Below, one piece after another: positions 9,500 to 17,799 of a stretch of 27,744 bases of DNA. A program made the translations under genes and the position numbers. Origin of the DNA: Prevotella sp. CAG:617 (GTDB lineage Bacteria; Bacteroidota; Bacteroidia; Bacteroidales; Bacteroidaceae); NCBI GenBank assembly GCA_000438115.1, contig FR903596.1, positions 6,577 to 34,320 of the forward strand. The letters are read 5' to 3'. Every line of letters begins with the position of its first letter. Position 1 is the stretch's first letter. Below the pieces are notes generated by a model. It was not told where the DNA came from. It made no database searches and worked only from the letters and a program-made list of their open reading frames with translations.

Positions 9500-10336
9500 T
9501 TATTCAGTAGCTTTGGTAAATTTCATGCCGATTTGCAGCCCGTCGTATGATTCCAGCAATTTGGTCAGCGTGGAAATTGTTGTACTTTGTGAAGCCAGAC
9601 TTCCCATGCTTTCCAGCAATTTGAGTATCTTGTCGGCGTCTACGGCCAGCTGCAGGTTGTTTCCGCTGATAGTGGCCGTTGCGTCAACGGTCATCAGCAG
9701 TGATTTCAGCTGCATCTTGTTGCCGTTGAGCGAATATTGTCCGCTTTGCGGAATGTTGCCCATCTGGCATTTGTAGGTACTGTCGGCATTGAACGTCAGG
9801 GTTACGGCCCCACTGGTGAAACCGAATTTTTCGAGTTGCTCCTTGATTTTTGATTCCGCGGTATTCTGAATCAGCGTACCGCCGGCTTGTGCCAGCAAAT
9901 TGTCGGATTCCAGTTTTACGGCGGGTTCACTATATACCCAGTTTCCAGTAAGCTGCGCTGCGGTGGGTGCTGTGGTGCCGGTCAACCATCCTTTTATGGT
10001 ACTTGCAGCATTTTCTGTAAGTGAGCCAAGTCCGTTTCCATTGCTGAGTGTACCGAGCAATGAACCTGCCGCTCCTGTCAGCGAACCTGTTTTTTGCTGT
10101 GTGGTGCTTGTGACTTTGCCTACCACATTTTGAATTTTCGATTTTGCTGTATCAACCGCCTGTTGTTGAGTGCTTTTTGCTTTTTCTTCCACGGCGTTTT
10201 TGGCATTTGTAGCATCACCGGTTACTTTTTCAACGGCTTGTTTCAGTAAACCTCCCCACGATTGCGCATGCAGGCTGGTGGGTAATGCCATGGTCGTTGC
10301 AACCATGAGCATGACAATTGAAATCTTTTTCATCAT
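9500..10336 (-). CDS. DUF4923 family exported lipocalin-like protein
   Basis: Function is unknown. The 278-residue product begins with a clear signal peptide (MMKKISIVMLMVATTMALPT, cleavage probably after HAQ at 25). An alanine/lysine/glutamine-rich helical stretch follows (about 28-90, SWGGLLKQAVEKVTG onward), then a C-terminal domain (about 121-278) starting LTGNWVYSEPAVKLESDNLL. That phrase and the following beta-strand repeats (ADSTYKCQMGN, SGQYSLNGNKMQLK, ATATISGNNLQLAVD) match the DUF4923 lipocalin-like domain common in Bacteroidales. No lipobox cysteine is present, so it should be periplasmic or secreted rather than lipid-anchored. The gene starts 33 bases after the M6 protease stop and is probably co-transcribed with it. 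ATG 10333 is an equivalent start. Confidence 0.85.
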   Translation of the reverse strand: MMKKISIVMLMVATTMALPTSLHAQSWGGLLKQAVEKVTGDATNAKNAVEEKAKSTQQQAVDTAKSKIQNVVGKVTSTTQQKTGSLTGAAGSLLGTLSNGNGLGSLTENAASTIKGWLTGTTAPTAAQLTGNWVYSEPAVKLESDNLLAQAGGTLIQNTAESKIKEQLEKFGFTSGAVTLTFNADSTYKCQMGNIPQSGQYSLNGNKMQLKSLLMTVDATATISGNNLQLAVDADKILKLLESMGSLASQSTTISTLTKLLESYDGLQIGMKFTKATE

Positions 10337-10369
10337 TTATCTCTTTTTTATTTTGATTGAATTGTGCAA

Positions 10370-12244
10370 TTATTCTATTATAATCTTTTCGCTGTGTTCT
10401 TTTCCTGTAATGATGTATATACCTTTGCTTAATTTGTTGGTGATTTCAGCTTGTTTCATTTGGCCGACATATTTTCCGTCAATAGTCGTTATTTTTACGG
10501 TTTCGTTGTCAGATGAATGGATATAGGTATCGCTAATTCCGACATTGGGTTCAATATAGCTGAACGTGATTATGCCATCTTCGTTGGCAATGTTGTAGAT
10601 GGAAGGAATTGAGGCACCCTGATAATAAAAATAAGTGGTATTTGAGGGGGTGCTTTGATTGGAAAATTCCGTATTTCCGGTGATTCCCGGATAGAGGTCA
10701 CCTTGAAAGTCCTTCAAGGTAAAGTTCTTCGAGTCATATAGCGGGCCGGCCGAGTTGTCTGCCGGTATAAAATTCATGCGCTCACGTGTGTGGGTGTTGT
10801 TGACGATGTTGTAGTTCCAGTTGTATGAAGAATAATCCACGTGCGTGATGAGCATGCCAACTCCTAATTCTTGTGGATACCAGCGTGAGGGCTGGCGGTT
10901 CTCAAGAATGTAGTATTCCTTTTCTTCAATCGGATTGACAATTCGGTAGGCTCTTGGTGCAGTAGCTTGCCTATTGCTTATAATGTCCAGACGGCATGTT
11001 TTTGCCTGGTTGGCGGGTAAATCCGTAATTTCCAGCCATCCCAGATAATTTTTTTCATAGGCAGTCATACCTACGGGAAGATAACCGTTTTCCCACCATT
11101 CTCCGCTGTCCATGATTGACCAGTAGAGCATGCCGTTGACCTGTTCATCTCCTGTGGTATTGTAAAAGTCTGGTAGCCCCAGCGAGTGGCAGAATTCATG
11201 AATGAAAACGGCATTTCCGCTTGGAACCAGTTGTAAAGTGTCCGAATCGCTTTCGGTCGTATAGGCAGGCCATGCTTCGTCACCCACCAAATAGGAGTGT
11301 ACGACAAATGTACGTCCGTTTTGCTCTACGCTGGCAGAAGAGTTACCTAAGCTTTGATAATGCGCCCAGATTAAATCCTCGCTGGCAGCCGAATTATCGG
11401 CCACATGTTCACCCATACCTGCGTAGTAAATGGCCAAAAGGGGGATTTCGCCGGTGGTGCTGGCGTATGGACTAAGATCTAAGTTCTGAGCTACGGCCTG
11501 GTCAAGTGCATCTTGAACAATGCGGTAGCAGTTGTAGTCGATTTCTCCATTTTTGTCAGCGCCGTAGTAAGCATAGGTGTTAGGCAGACAAACTTTTCCG
11601 AGTATTCCAAAATGGGGAGTAAACAGTCCGTCGCTATTGTCTGCGAAATAGTCACGGATAGATCCCGTGGTACCATAATTGTCGGTGTATCCTTCTTCGT
11701 TAAAAAGGCGGTTGACTCCTTCAACGGTTGTAAAAGGCTGGAATTTTTTGTCTGTAAATTCAACCATGATTACGGGAATCTGGGGAGCGCCGATACTGCT
11801 GACCATTCCGCCAGCCGATTGCTTGTACGTTCCCATTCCAACACTGTTGGCACTGCGGGCCTGTACGTAGCGGTTGGAGTTTGCCTCTTTTGCGGATTGG
11901 GCAGCTTTGAGATTATAATATTGCGACCATGACAAAGCCTTACCACTGTTGAGCCATTGTTTTTCAGCTGTATCGCGACTTGATGCGTCGTGTGCTATTT
12001 GGCTGGTAACAATAGAATCGCCTTGTAGCATAAGGTAGCATAAGGCTCCTTCCCGGTTGTATTGTAAAGCCCATCCGTCAGATGTCGTATATCCGTATTG
12101 TCTGTTGTTTATAGGGAGTTTGCTTACGTTTATCGAGGTGCCGTCGGTTTGTATAAGTGTCGACCATATTTTTCTGGGTCTGACGCCCCATGAAGGCATT
12201 GCCAGTAATAGGGCCAGGGTGAAAATGGAAAAAGTCCTGTTCAT
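10370..12244 (-). CDS. M6-family secreted metalloprotease with type IX-like C-terminal sorting segment
   Basis: This is a secreted zinc endopeptidase of the immune inhibitor A (M6) family. The 624-residue protein has a signal peptide (about 1-20, MNRTFSIFTLALLLAMPSWG), then a propeptide-like segment with the M6 phrase GYTTSDGWALQYNREG. The catalytic domain carries HEFCHSLGLPDFY at 349-361 (zinc ligands H349 and H353, base E350, later D359) and the downstream YWSIMDSGEWW met-turn-like motif. The last roughly 56 residues (569-624) contain VKITTIDGKYV and KGIYIITG before IIIE, the pattern of type A C-terminal domains recognised by type IX secretion. Cargo export through SprA would fit, but this is inferred. 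A TAnnTTTG promoter lies just upstream, and the DUF4923 gene follows 33 bases downstream. Confidence 0.9.
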   Translation of the reverse strand: MNRTFSIFTLALLLAMPSWGVRPRKIWSTLIQTDGTSINVSKLPINNRQYGYTTSDGWALQYNREGALCYLMLQGDSIVTSQIAHDASSRDTAEKQWLNSGKALSWSQYYNLKAAQSAKEANSNRYVQARSANSVGMGTYKQSAGGMVSSIGAPQIPVIMVEFTDKKFQPFTTVEGVNRLFNEEGYTDNYGTTGSIRDYFADNSDGLFTPHFGILGKVCLPNTYAYYGADKNGEIDYNCYRIVQDALDQAVAQNLDLSPYASTTGEIPLLAIYYAGMGEHVADNSAASEDLIWAHYQSLGNSSASVEQNGRTFVVHSYLVGDEAWPAYTTESDSDTLQLVPSGNAVFIHEFCHSLGLPDFYNTTGDEQVNGMLYWSIMDSGEWWENGYLPVGMTAYEKNYLGWLEITDLPANQAKTCRLDIISNRQATAPRAYRIVNPIEEKEYYILENRQPSRWYPQELGVGMLITHVDYSSYNWNYNIVNNTHTRERMNFIPADNSAGPLYDSKNFTLKDFQGDLYPGITGNTEFSNQSTPSNTTYFYYQGASIPSIYNIANEDGIITFSYIEPNVGISDTYIHSSDNETVKITTIDGKYVGQMKQAEITNKLSKGIYIITGKEHSEKIIIE

Positions 12245-12276
12245 AGTGGTAGTGAGTAGTAAATCGTTTTCCCGTG

Positions 12277-12284
12277 CAAAGTTA
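12277..12284 (-). promoter_or_regulatory. Candidate -7 promoter element for the M6 protease gene
   Basis: On the - strand the bases read TAACTTTG, an exact match to TAnnTTTG, 32 bases before the ATG at 12244. Transcription would start about ten bases further on, giving a leader of roughly 20-30 bases. A clear TTTG -33 box is not seen. Confidence 0.5.
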
Positions 12285-12288
12285 CGAT

Positions 12289-12308
12289 AAAAAACCGAGG
12301 AATCGGTT
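12289..12308 (-). terminator. Rho-independent terminator downstream of the menF-menD/beta-barrel unit
   Basis: On the - strand AACCGA (complement of 12303-12308), loop TTCC and TCGGTT (complement of 12293-12298) form a 6-bp stem. The transcript then continues TTTT before A, giving six consecutive U including the stem end. It lies about 125 bases after the beta-barrel fragment stop and directly before the M6 promoter, where a transcription-unit boundary is expected. The short stem makes it moderate evidence. Confidence 0.5.
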
Positions 12309-12431
12309 AATATGGTAAAAGATTTGATTTACAGAGCGTTTATCTACCACAGATATGCTCGTCAGGTAATCATTGGCGCAATGTGGAATTCTTTTTCATA
12401 TTAATTGTCGGAGTTGGCAGGTGTATGGTTT

Positions 12432-13766
12432 TTATTTCTTTTTGGGCGCTTTGTTGAATCTGTATATGACATGAAGCATGGCATAGCGAGGAATTGACAT
12501 ATACCATGTTTCTGAAAGCCCTTGTGCGTTGATGGTTCGGCGTATGTTCGACAGATTGTTTAATATATCGAAACCGTCCAACATCAGGTTGAGTTTACCT
12601 TTCATGAATTTCTTGGCAATACGCATGTTCCACACAAAATTGTCGGTGTTCATTTCTTTGTCGCTATATCCTCTGCGACTGTACATCGTGGCATCGGTAG
12701 AAATTTGCCAGCCCTGTGGAATGTCGGCCACATGAGTCAGCCCATAGTGGAAATCAGCTGCATTTGTGGTTTGAAAGCCTGATCGGGGTGAGGTCTGGTG
12801 GGTATAGGTTATGGAAGATTTTCCCCCGATGCGTACTTTTTTGATGGAATAATTCAATCGGGCGCTTTGTGTGAGGTATGTGGTATTTACCGTACTCTTT
12901 TGAAGAGCAATATTGGTAGATTCGCGACTCAGATCAATGCTGTGCAGGTGTGAGGCGTTTGTATTTAAATCCAGCGTCAGGTGTTTGTTTTTATCCAAAG
13001 GCGTAGAAAATCCGATTTGGCCTGATACGGAGTTATTACCGTTTACATTTTCTGGACGGTAGGTGTAAATGCCTGTTTTTCTGTCGTAGGTATAACCCAT
13101 GGCAATGGCGTTCTGTATGAGTTGATAGCCTATTTGAGCCGAAAAAATGCGTTGCTTGTCTATGTTATTCCATTTGTAGTCGGCCTTCCAGTGATGGCGG
13201 CTTGTTACGCGCAGCCTGTCGTTACCCGTATATACCTGCAGCGGGTTGTCATCGTTTCGGACATTGACGTAGTAGCTCATTGAGGGCGGCTCCATGCCCA
13301 TTTCGTACTGCAGATTCAGTTCATGCGTACGTGAGGTGCGGCCATCTGCCGACTGACGGATCCATACGTGATGAGCCGTGGCTGAAGGACGGAAAAGCAG
13401 GAAAAGTTTGGTAAACGTGGTGTCTACAAGAGTGGGACGGTTGTAATCCAGTCGTTTGCGGTCAAAACTGAGCGGCAGGTTGAAGTCAAATCGCCAAAGG
13501 TTGTTTTGGAATTCTTCCTTATGAAATTTAAGGGCGATGACGTGATAGTTTGAGCGCAACGTGGCCAGTACACTGTGCTGCGGGTCAAAGGTCTGTGACA
13601 TCCAGTCTGACACGGAAGGCAGCATACCCAGTTCGGGCCATTCCTTTCGTCTGTAATTGTCTTTTGGGTAATAAGTGGGATTTATTTTCAGTCGCAGGTG
13701 CTTAAAAATAAAGTATAGTTTGTCCCATTTAGTGAGAAAAATCGTGACGTTGCTCCCAACGATGTA
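12432..13766 (-). pseudogene. 5'-truncated outer-membrane beta-barrel (TonB-receptor-like) protein
   Basis: The open frame runs from a stop codon at 13767-13769 to the stop at 12432 and encodes the C-terminal part of a Bacteroidales outer-membrane beta-barrel protein (OMP_b-brl type). Characteristic phrases are PELGMLPSVSDWMSQTFDPQ, many amphipathic strands, and the ending LMLDGFDILNNLSNIRR then PRYAMLHVIYRFNKAPKKK. The first ATG is 13625 (397 residues), but protein-like sequence continues upstream of it (KINPTYYPKDNYRRKEWPEL), so 13625 is not a natural start. There is no signal peptide, carboxypeptidase-like domain or plug. Full-length relatives are usually about twice this size. The frame begins only a few bases after the menD stop, so the 5' half appears deleted. 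It is therefore called a remnant; expression from ATG 13625 would give a protein unable to reach the outer membrane. Confidence 0.75.
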
Positions 13767-13771
13767 CTATA

Positions 13772-15447
13772 TCAGCCCAACTGCTCAAACCACTGTTTCA
13801 GCTGAATCCACGATTGCTGATTGCCTCCGGCAGGTGTAAAGATTTCCAGTAAAGAGGCCCGCTCTTGCGATTGCAGCAGGGTGGAACAGGCGGTTTGTAG
13901 CGACGCCTCGTCGTGGGCGGTGCGGTAAGTCACCCCGCTTGGGCGGTCAGGTAAGTAAGTCCGAAACTCTGGGCCAGTCCGCGGGCCGAGGTGTGGTGGG
14001 TGGCACTGATGTAGCGTGTCAGAGCCGGTGAGGCCGACAGTCCCGGCAGGGCGTCGAAAATCTGTCCGTGTCCGTTGTTGAAGAGCACGATGCGCAGGTT
14101 TCGGGGCAGGTCTACGTTCCAAAGTGCGTTGAGGTCGTAAAAGAAGCTCAGGTCGCCGATGAGGCACACCACCATCTCCTTGGGGCACCCCAGCGCATGG
14201 CCTACGGCGGTGGACAGCGAGCCTTCAATGCCGTTGACGCCGCGGTTGCAGTGAAGGGCCAAACCGTGGTGAGGTGCCCATACGGCTGCTGAACGCACCG
14301 GCCGGCTGTTGCCTACTTCCACAATGGTCTCCTGCGGCAGTCGCTGCAGCACGTGGCGCATGGCGTAGAGGTCGGAAAACGGAAGTGGCAGGTCGGTCGG
14401 ATTTGAAGCCTCGTCCAGGCGTCGGTTCCATTCCACTACTTCGGGCTTGCGGTTCAGACGGAGGCTGCACAGTTGCTCCAGCGCCTGGAGCGTAGGCATT
14501 TCCACCCAGTCGGCATCGTGCTGAAAGGTGTCAACGAGGTGGCTGTCGAACCCGAAGCGGATGGCGGTCGCATGGGGCAGGCTGCGCAGGCGCAGTTTCA
14601 GTTGTTTGTGTACCACGTTGCCGCCAAGGTGCAGGATGAGGTCGGGCGCAAACTCCTGGCGCAGCGGGGCCGACATTTCCAGTCGGGCTGCGCGGAAGCG
14701 GTTGCCGACATTGGCCAGCGGGTCGGGCAGGAAGAGGAGCCCGTCGTGGTGTAGCAGGTCAGTGTGGCTGAGGGCTTGACTGACGGCGGGCGTAAGCTGC
14801 CCGATGTAGACCACCGGCAGACGCGCGTGCTCAATTTTCCGGACTACCTCTTCGGGCAGCCGGTAAAAGGCTGGAGCATAGTGGCTGGCCTTGCGGACTT
14901 GGGGCAGGTCCTCAGTGGTAAACTGAAAGAGCGGCTCGCTGATGGGGATGTTGATATGAGCCGGTCCGCCCTCATGTTTGGACATTCCGGTCAGGGCCTC
15001 GCGAACGAGCCGGCGGCACCACCAGGCGTCCTGCTCGTCGTGTATTTCAGGCAGCTGGACGTGCGGAATGTGCAGGTGGGCAAAGGCAGACGGCTGGGGC
15101 AGGGTCTGTCCGTCGAGTTGCCCGATCCAGCAGGCCGGGCGGTCGGCCGAAATGACCAGCAGGGGCAGGTGCCGCTCCTGCGCTTCGGCCACGGCCGGAT
15201 GCAGGCCCAGCACGGCCGAGCCCGAGGTGACGCATACCGCCACCGGCTGGCTCGTGGCCGCTATCAGTCCGAGGGCTACGAATCCGGCGCTGCGCTCATC
15301 GGTTACGGGGTGCAGCGTGAAGCGTCCTTCGTTAAAATTATGTGCCAGTACGGCATTGCGTGAGCCCGGGCAGATGACAATGTGGTGTATGGATTGGGTC
15401 TGCAGTAGGGCCGTGAGCAGATTGACGTTTTTCTTGTTGCAAAACAT
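13772..15447 (-). pseudogene. menD: menD, SEPHCHC synthase, broken by a frameshift near the 3' end
   Basis: MenD is the thiamine-diphosphate enzyme that joins 2-oxoglutarate to isochorismate in menaquinone synthesis. The first frame (15447 to stop at 13930) gives 505 residues with CPGSRNAVL (26-34), the catalytic glutamate in DERSAGF (E51), TSGSAVL, ISADRP..WIGQLDGQT, and the ThDP/metal motif GDLSFFYDLNALWN (about 429-442). It then ends prematurely after GLTYLTAQAG. The missing end (TYRTAHDEASLQTACSTLL to WFEQLG) continues in another frame to a TGA at 13772-13774. The break sits in an imperfect tandem repeat at 13913-13956. Adding one G to the GGGG run, or removing 26 bases, restores one frame of about 550-560 residues, the normal size. 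It starts 15 bases after menF stops. It may be a true mutation or a sequence error. Confidence 0.85.
13913..13956 (-). repeat. Imperfect 26/27-bp tandem repeat inside menD, at the frame break
   Basis: On the - strand, ACTTACCTGACCGCCCAA (complement of 13939-13956) recurs 26 bases later as ACTTACCGCACCGCCCAC (complement of 13913-13930), 15 of 18 bases identical. If one G is added to the GGGG in between, the two units become nine codons each, TYLTAQAGV and TYRTAHDEA, with 20 of 27 bases identical. The unit therefore looks like a diverged nine-codon duplication one base short. Confidence 0.7.
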
Positions 15448-15462
15448 GGTGAGCGGGTGGAG

Positions 15463-16581
15463 TTAGTGTTGATGACGGGCAAAAAGCATGTCCTTCATGG
15501 TGTGCATCTTGCGTACTGTTTCCTGCCATTCTTCCTGTGCCTGACTGGCGGGAATAATGCCGCCGCCGGCAAATAGCTTGATGTGGTGTGCATCCCTTAG
15601 GTGCATGCAACGCAGGGTGACGTAGAAGGCAGTGCGCCCGTTGAGTTGCCACGGTCCGTTGAAACCGGCGTAGTATTGACGCTGAATGCCTTCATGTTGC
15701 AGAATATAGGCCAGGGCGGTTGTCTTCGGGAAACCGCATACTGCCGGCGTGGGATGAAGCGCCTCGAGCAGGCGTGTGGCAGTGTGCAGGTCGGGCAGGC
15801 TGAAGCGGAAGTCGGTGCAGAGGTGTACCAGTTTGCCGGCCTTCTCGGGGTGTGGCCCTTCCGCCAGGAAGTTGATGCCATGCGTATTCAGAATGTGGGC
15901 TATGTACTGGCTTACCCACTCCTGCTCGTCGCGGTTCTTCTGACTCCAGGCCTGCAGCGAGGGGTGTGCGTTGGTCTCGTTGTATTTCATGGTTCCGGCC
16001 AGGGCCACGGTGTGCCACTGGTTGCCGCTGCCGCTGAGCAGTACTTCGGGCATGGCCGTAATCCAGGTGCCGGCTTGTGGCGTGTGCCATAGCGATACAA
16101 ATGAATTGGTGTATTCATGAGCCGCCCGCAGGAAAATGTCAAAAGGGTCTATCTGGCGTGCAGTTGTAATCTGTTCGTCGCGGGCCAGTACCAGTTTGCG
16201 GCATGCTTTTGTGCGCAGTTGGGTCATGAAGTCGGCAAAGGCCGAAGAGTAAACGTCCTGATTGGTGTTGCACGAGAGTAGCTGATAGTCCGTGACCGTT
16301 TGGTCCGAAATCCGGGGCAGGGGTACAGTAAGGAACATATCGGGGCGAATCATGGTTGCGGGCGTCTTTTCGTCAATGTGAAAGGGAGCCGTCACGTAGC
16401 CCGCCGGCTGATTGGTGAGCTCGTCCAGATGTCGGATTACGGTAATGTCGGGCGTTTTCTGTATGACCAGAAAAACCTGGTTGGTATGCGGAAAACGGTA
16501 TATGGAAAAAGCAATAGCATGTTGACACATGGCTATTGCTTCGTTCCACTCGTTTATGGTAAGCGGAGTGTGTGGTTGCAT
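15463..16581 (-). CDS. menF: Isochorismate synthase MenF
   Basis: MenF isomerises chorismate to isochorismate, the entry step of menaquinone synthesis, using Mg2+. The product is about 372 residues from ATG 16581. It carries the chorismate-binding signatures VALAGTMKYN, the DEQEWVSQYI helix, LHPTPAVCGFPKT (the HPTPAVxG motif) and, near the end, KLFAGGGIIPASQAQEEW, which matches the conserved GGGI motif with its following glutamates. The frame is open further upstream (to ATG 16641), but that would overlap the DUF4595 gene ending at 16592. ATG 16602 also overlaps, while 16581 leaves an 10-base gap and starts MQPHTPLTINEW, so I prefer it. menD follows after 15 bases. The DNA here is clearly GC-richer than the flanks. 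Confidence 0.93.
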   Translation of the reverse strand: MQPHTPLTINEWNEAIAMCQHAIAFSIYRFPHTNQVFLVIQKTPDITVIRHLDELTNQPAGYVTAPFHIDEKTPATMIRPDMFLTVPLPRISDQTVTDYQLLSCNTNQDVYSSAFADFMTQLRTKACRKLVLARDEQITTARQIDPFDIFLRAAHEYTNSFVSLWHTPQAGTWITAMPEVLLSGSGNQWHTVALAGTMKYNETNAHPSLQAWSQKNRDEQEWVSQYIAHILNTHGINFLAEGPHPEKAGKLVHLCTDFRFSLPDLHTATRLLEALHPTPAVCGFPKTTALAYILQHEGIQRQYYAGFNGPWQLNGRTAFYVTLRCMHLRDAHHIKLFAGGGIIPASQAQEEWQETVRKMHTMKDMLFARHQH

Positions 16582-16591
16582 TGGCAAACTT

Positions 16592-17410
16592 TTAATAAGC
16601 ATATTGTACGGAACATGCGTTGCCGAATGTGCAGCTGACAATGTTTCCGTTGCTTCCGTTGTCGCCGTACTGATAGGTTACGGTGTGGTTGTTGTCGGGA
16701 GTCTTGGCGTACTGGTACTCAATGGATTCCACCAGATGGTAAGTCGATTTTCCGAGCAGTCCGCCATAATACAGGTATTCCAGCCCCTTCATGCCCAGCT
16801 CTTCGCTGACACCCTCGGGCAACAGACCGTTCAGGTTAATTTTTGCTGAAGGCGTAAAGTTCAGCGTGACTACGTTGTCCGCGTTGTTTTCGTCCTCTAC
16901 GTATTGTATTTGCCGGATGTCGTTGTTTTCGTCATAGTTGATGTTGCCGTATGAGCGTTTGATGGACACTCCGAGTATGGGGTCGATGTAGGCGCAGTTC
17001 CAGCGAATGAGCCTGCGGTTGTCGTCATAATTATAATTATAGACAAAACTGCTCATGCGCAGGGTCGAAATCAGCAGGCTGTTGGGATTCAGTGTGATGT
17101 CAATGTTGTTCCCGTCCGAACGTACTACTTTCACCTGATTGCTCTTGTAGCTTAGCGAAGCCGTAAAATTGATGGGCGAGATACTGCTGATGAGTTGGCT
17201 GGATACGTATACCAAGCGACCCGATTGGTAATTGAATTTCCAGTTATACGTTTCCTGCATGTTGGACGAGTGGGTGATTTCCTTGACATCTTCGCCTCCG
17301 TTGGCCGGCAGGGTAGGCGTAAAGCCGTGGTCGTTGTCGTCGCTACACGAGGTGGTGGAAAACAAGACAAGGAATGACGCCAGCAGTATGAAATGAATGT
17401 TGATTTTCAT
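16592..17410 (-). CDS. DUF4595-type lipoprotein
   Basis: Function is unknown. The 272-residue product begins with a lipoprotein signal, MKINIHFILLASFLVLFSTT then SC, with the acceptor cysteine at about residue 22 followed by SDDNDHG, the acidic run typical of Bacteroidales surface-exported lipoproteins. The mature part is rich in beta-strands of the form YNWKFNYQSGRLVYV and IEYQYAKTPDNNHTVTYQYG. It contains LGMKGLEYLYYGGLLGK (about 210-226), a phrase characteristic of DUF4595 proteins with a porin-like fold. The open frame reaches 17488, but the start at 17410 puts the signal sequence first and lies downstream of a TAnnTTTG promoter, so I use it. menF begins 10 bases after its stop, so this lipoprotein leads the menF-menD transcript; a functional link to menaquinone is not evident. 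Confidence 0.82.
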   Translation of the reverse strand: MKINIHFILLASFLVLFSTTSCSDDNDHGFTPTLPANGGEDVKEITHSSNMQETYNWKFNYQSGRLVYVSSQLISSISPINFTASLSYKSNQVKVVRSDGNNIDITLNPNSLLISTLRMSSFVYNYNYDDNRRLIRWNCAYIDPILGVSIKRSYGNINYDENNDIRQIQYVEDENNADNVVTLNFTPSAKINLNGLLPEGVSEELGMKGLEYLYYGGLLGKSTYHLVESIEYQYAKTPDNNHTVTYQYGDNGSNGNIVSCTFGNACSVQYAY

Positions 17411-17455
17411 AAGTAGTTCGTTTTTTTGTTTGGTATTAGCCCTTAAAAAGTTATG

Positions 17456-17463
17456 CAAAGATA
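17456..17463 (-). promoter_or_regulatory. Candidate -7 promoter element for the DUF4595-menF-menD unit
   Basis: On the - strand the bases read TATCTTTG, matching TAnnTTTG, 45 bases before ATG 17410. This excludes ATG 17488 as the start because that codon would lie upstream of the promoter. No strong -33 element is visible. Confidence 0.5.
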
Positions 17464-17534
17464 CGGAGAACTTGCCAATTTCTTGCATAAAAAAGCAGAA
17501 TAAAGTGTTTGTGATGTCGCAGAAAACGGTCGTA

Positions 17535-17598
17535 AGCGGCAGTTGATGTGAATTTGAATGTCTGTTTATGTGAAAAAAACGGACATACGGCTGCCGCT
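17535..17598. repeat. Nested inverted repeats, possible structured RNA or operator
   Basis: Outer arms AGCGGCAG (17535-17542) and CTGCCGCT (17591-17598) pair perfectly over 8 bp. Inside them ATGTCTG (17558-17564) and CGGACAT (17580-17586) pair over 7 bp with one G-T. Together they make a two-part stem about 64 bases long. It lies upstream of both promoters, so its role is unclear. Confidence 0.4.
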
Positions 17599-17799
17599 AA
17601 GGCGAGAAGTGGAAAATGGTCGGGACGAAAAAAGAATTACGTGCCGGTTGTTTTTATTAAGATGCCGTTTTTTTCAGGCAGCCTGAGCCTGATGCGGGGA
17701 AAATATAAGGGCGTATAGGGTAGGAATGTGTGATTTGTGAGCTGCAAAAAAAGAAAATATGACCTTTTTAAAGGTTTTTAAGTTTACATAAGCCATGAA

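Noticed and set aside
13930..13940. Programmed -1 frameshifting to make full-length MenD
   Set aside because: A -1 shift at GGGG would join the frames, but no classical slippery heptamer or clear downstream structure is seen, and MenD is not known to use recoding.
13772..14188. Separate small gene on the - strand, 138 residues
   Set aside because: Its last third is the displaced C-terminus of MenD and its first part is an out-of-frame reading of the MenD ThDP-binding region.
14764..15363. 199-residue open frame on the + strand opposite menD
   Set aside because: It is antisense to a well-supported MenD sequence, has no recognisable domain, and long shadow frames are expected in GC-rich DNA.
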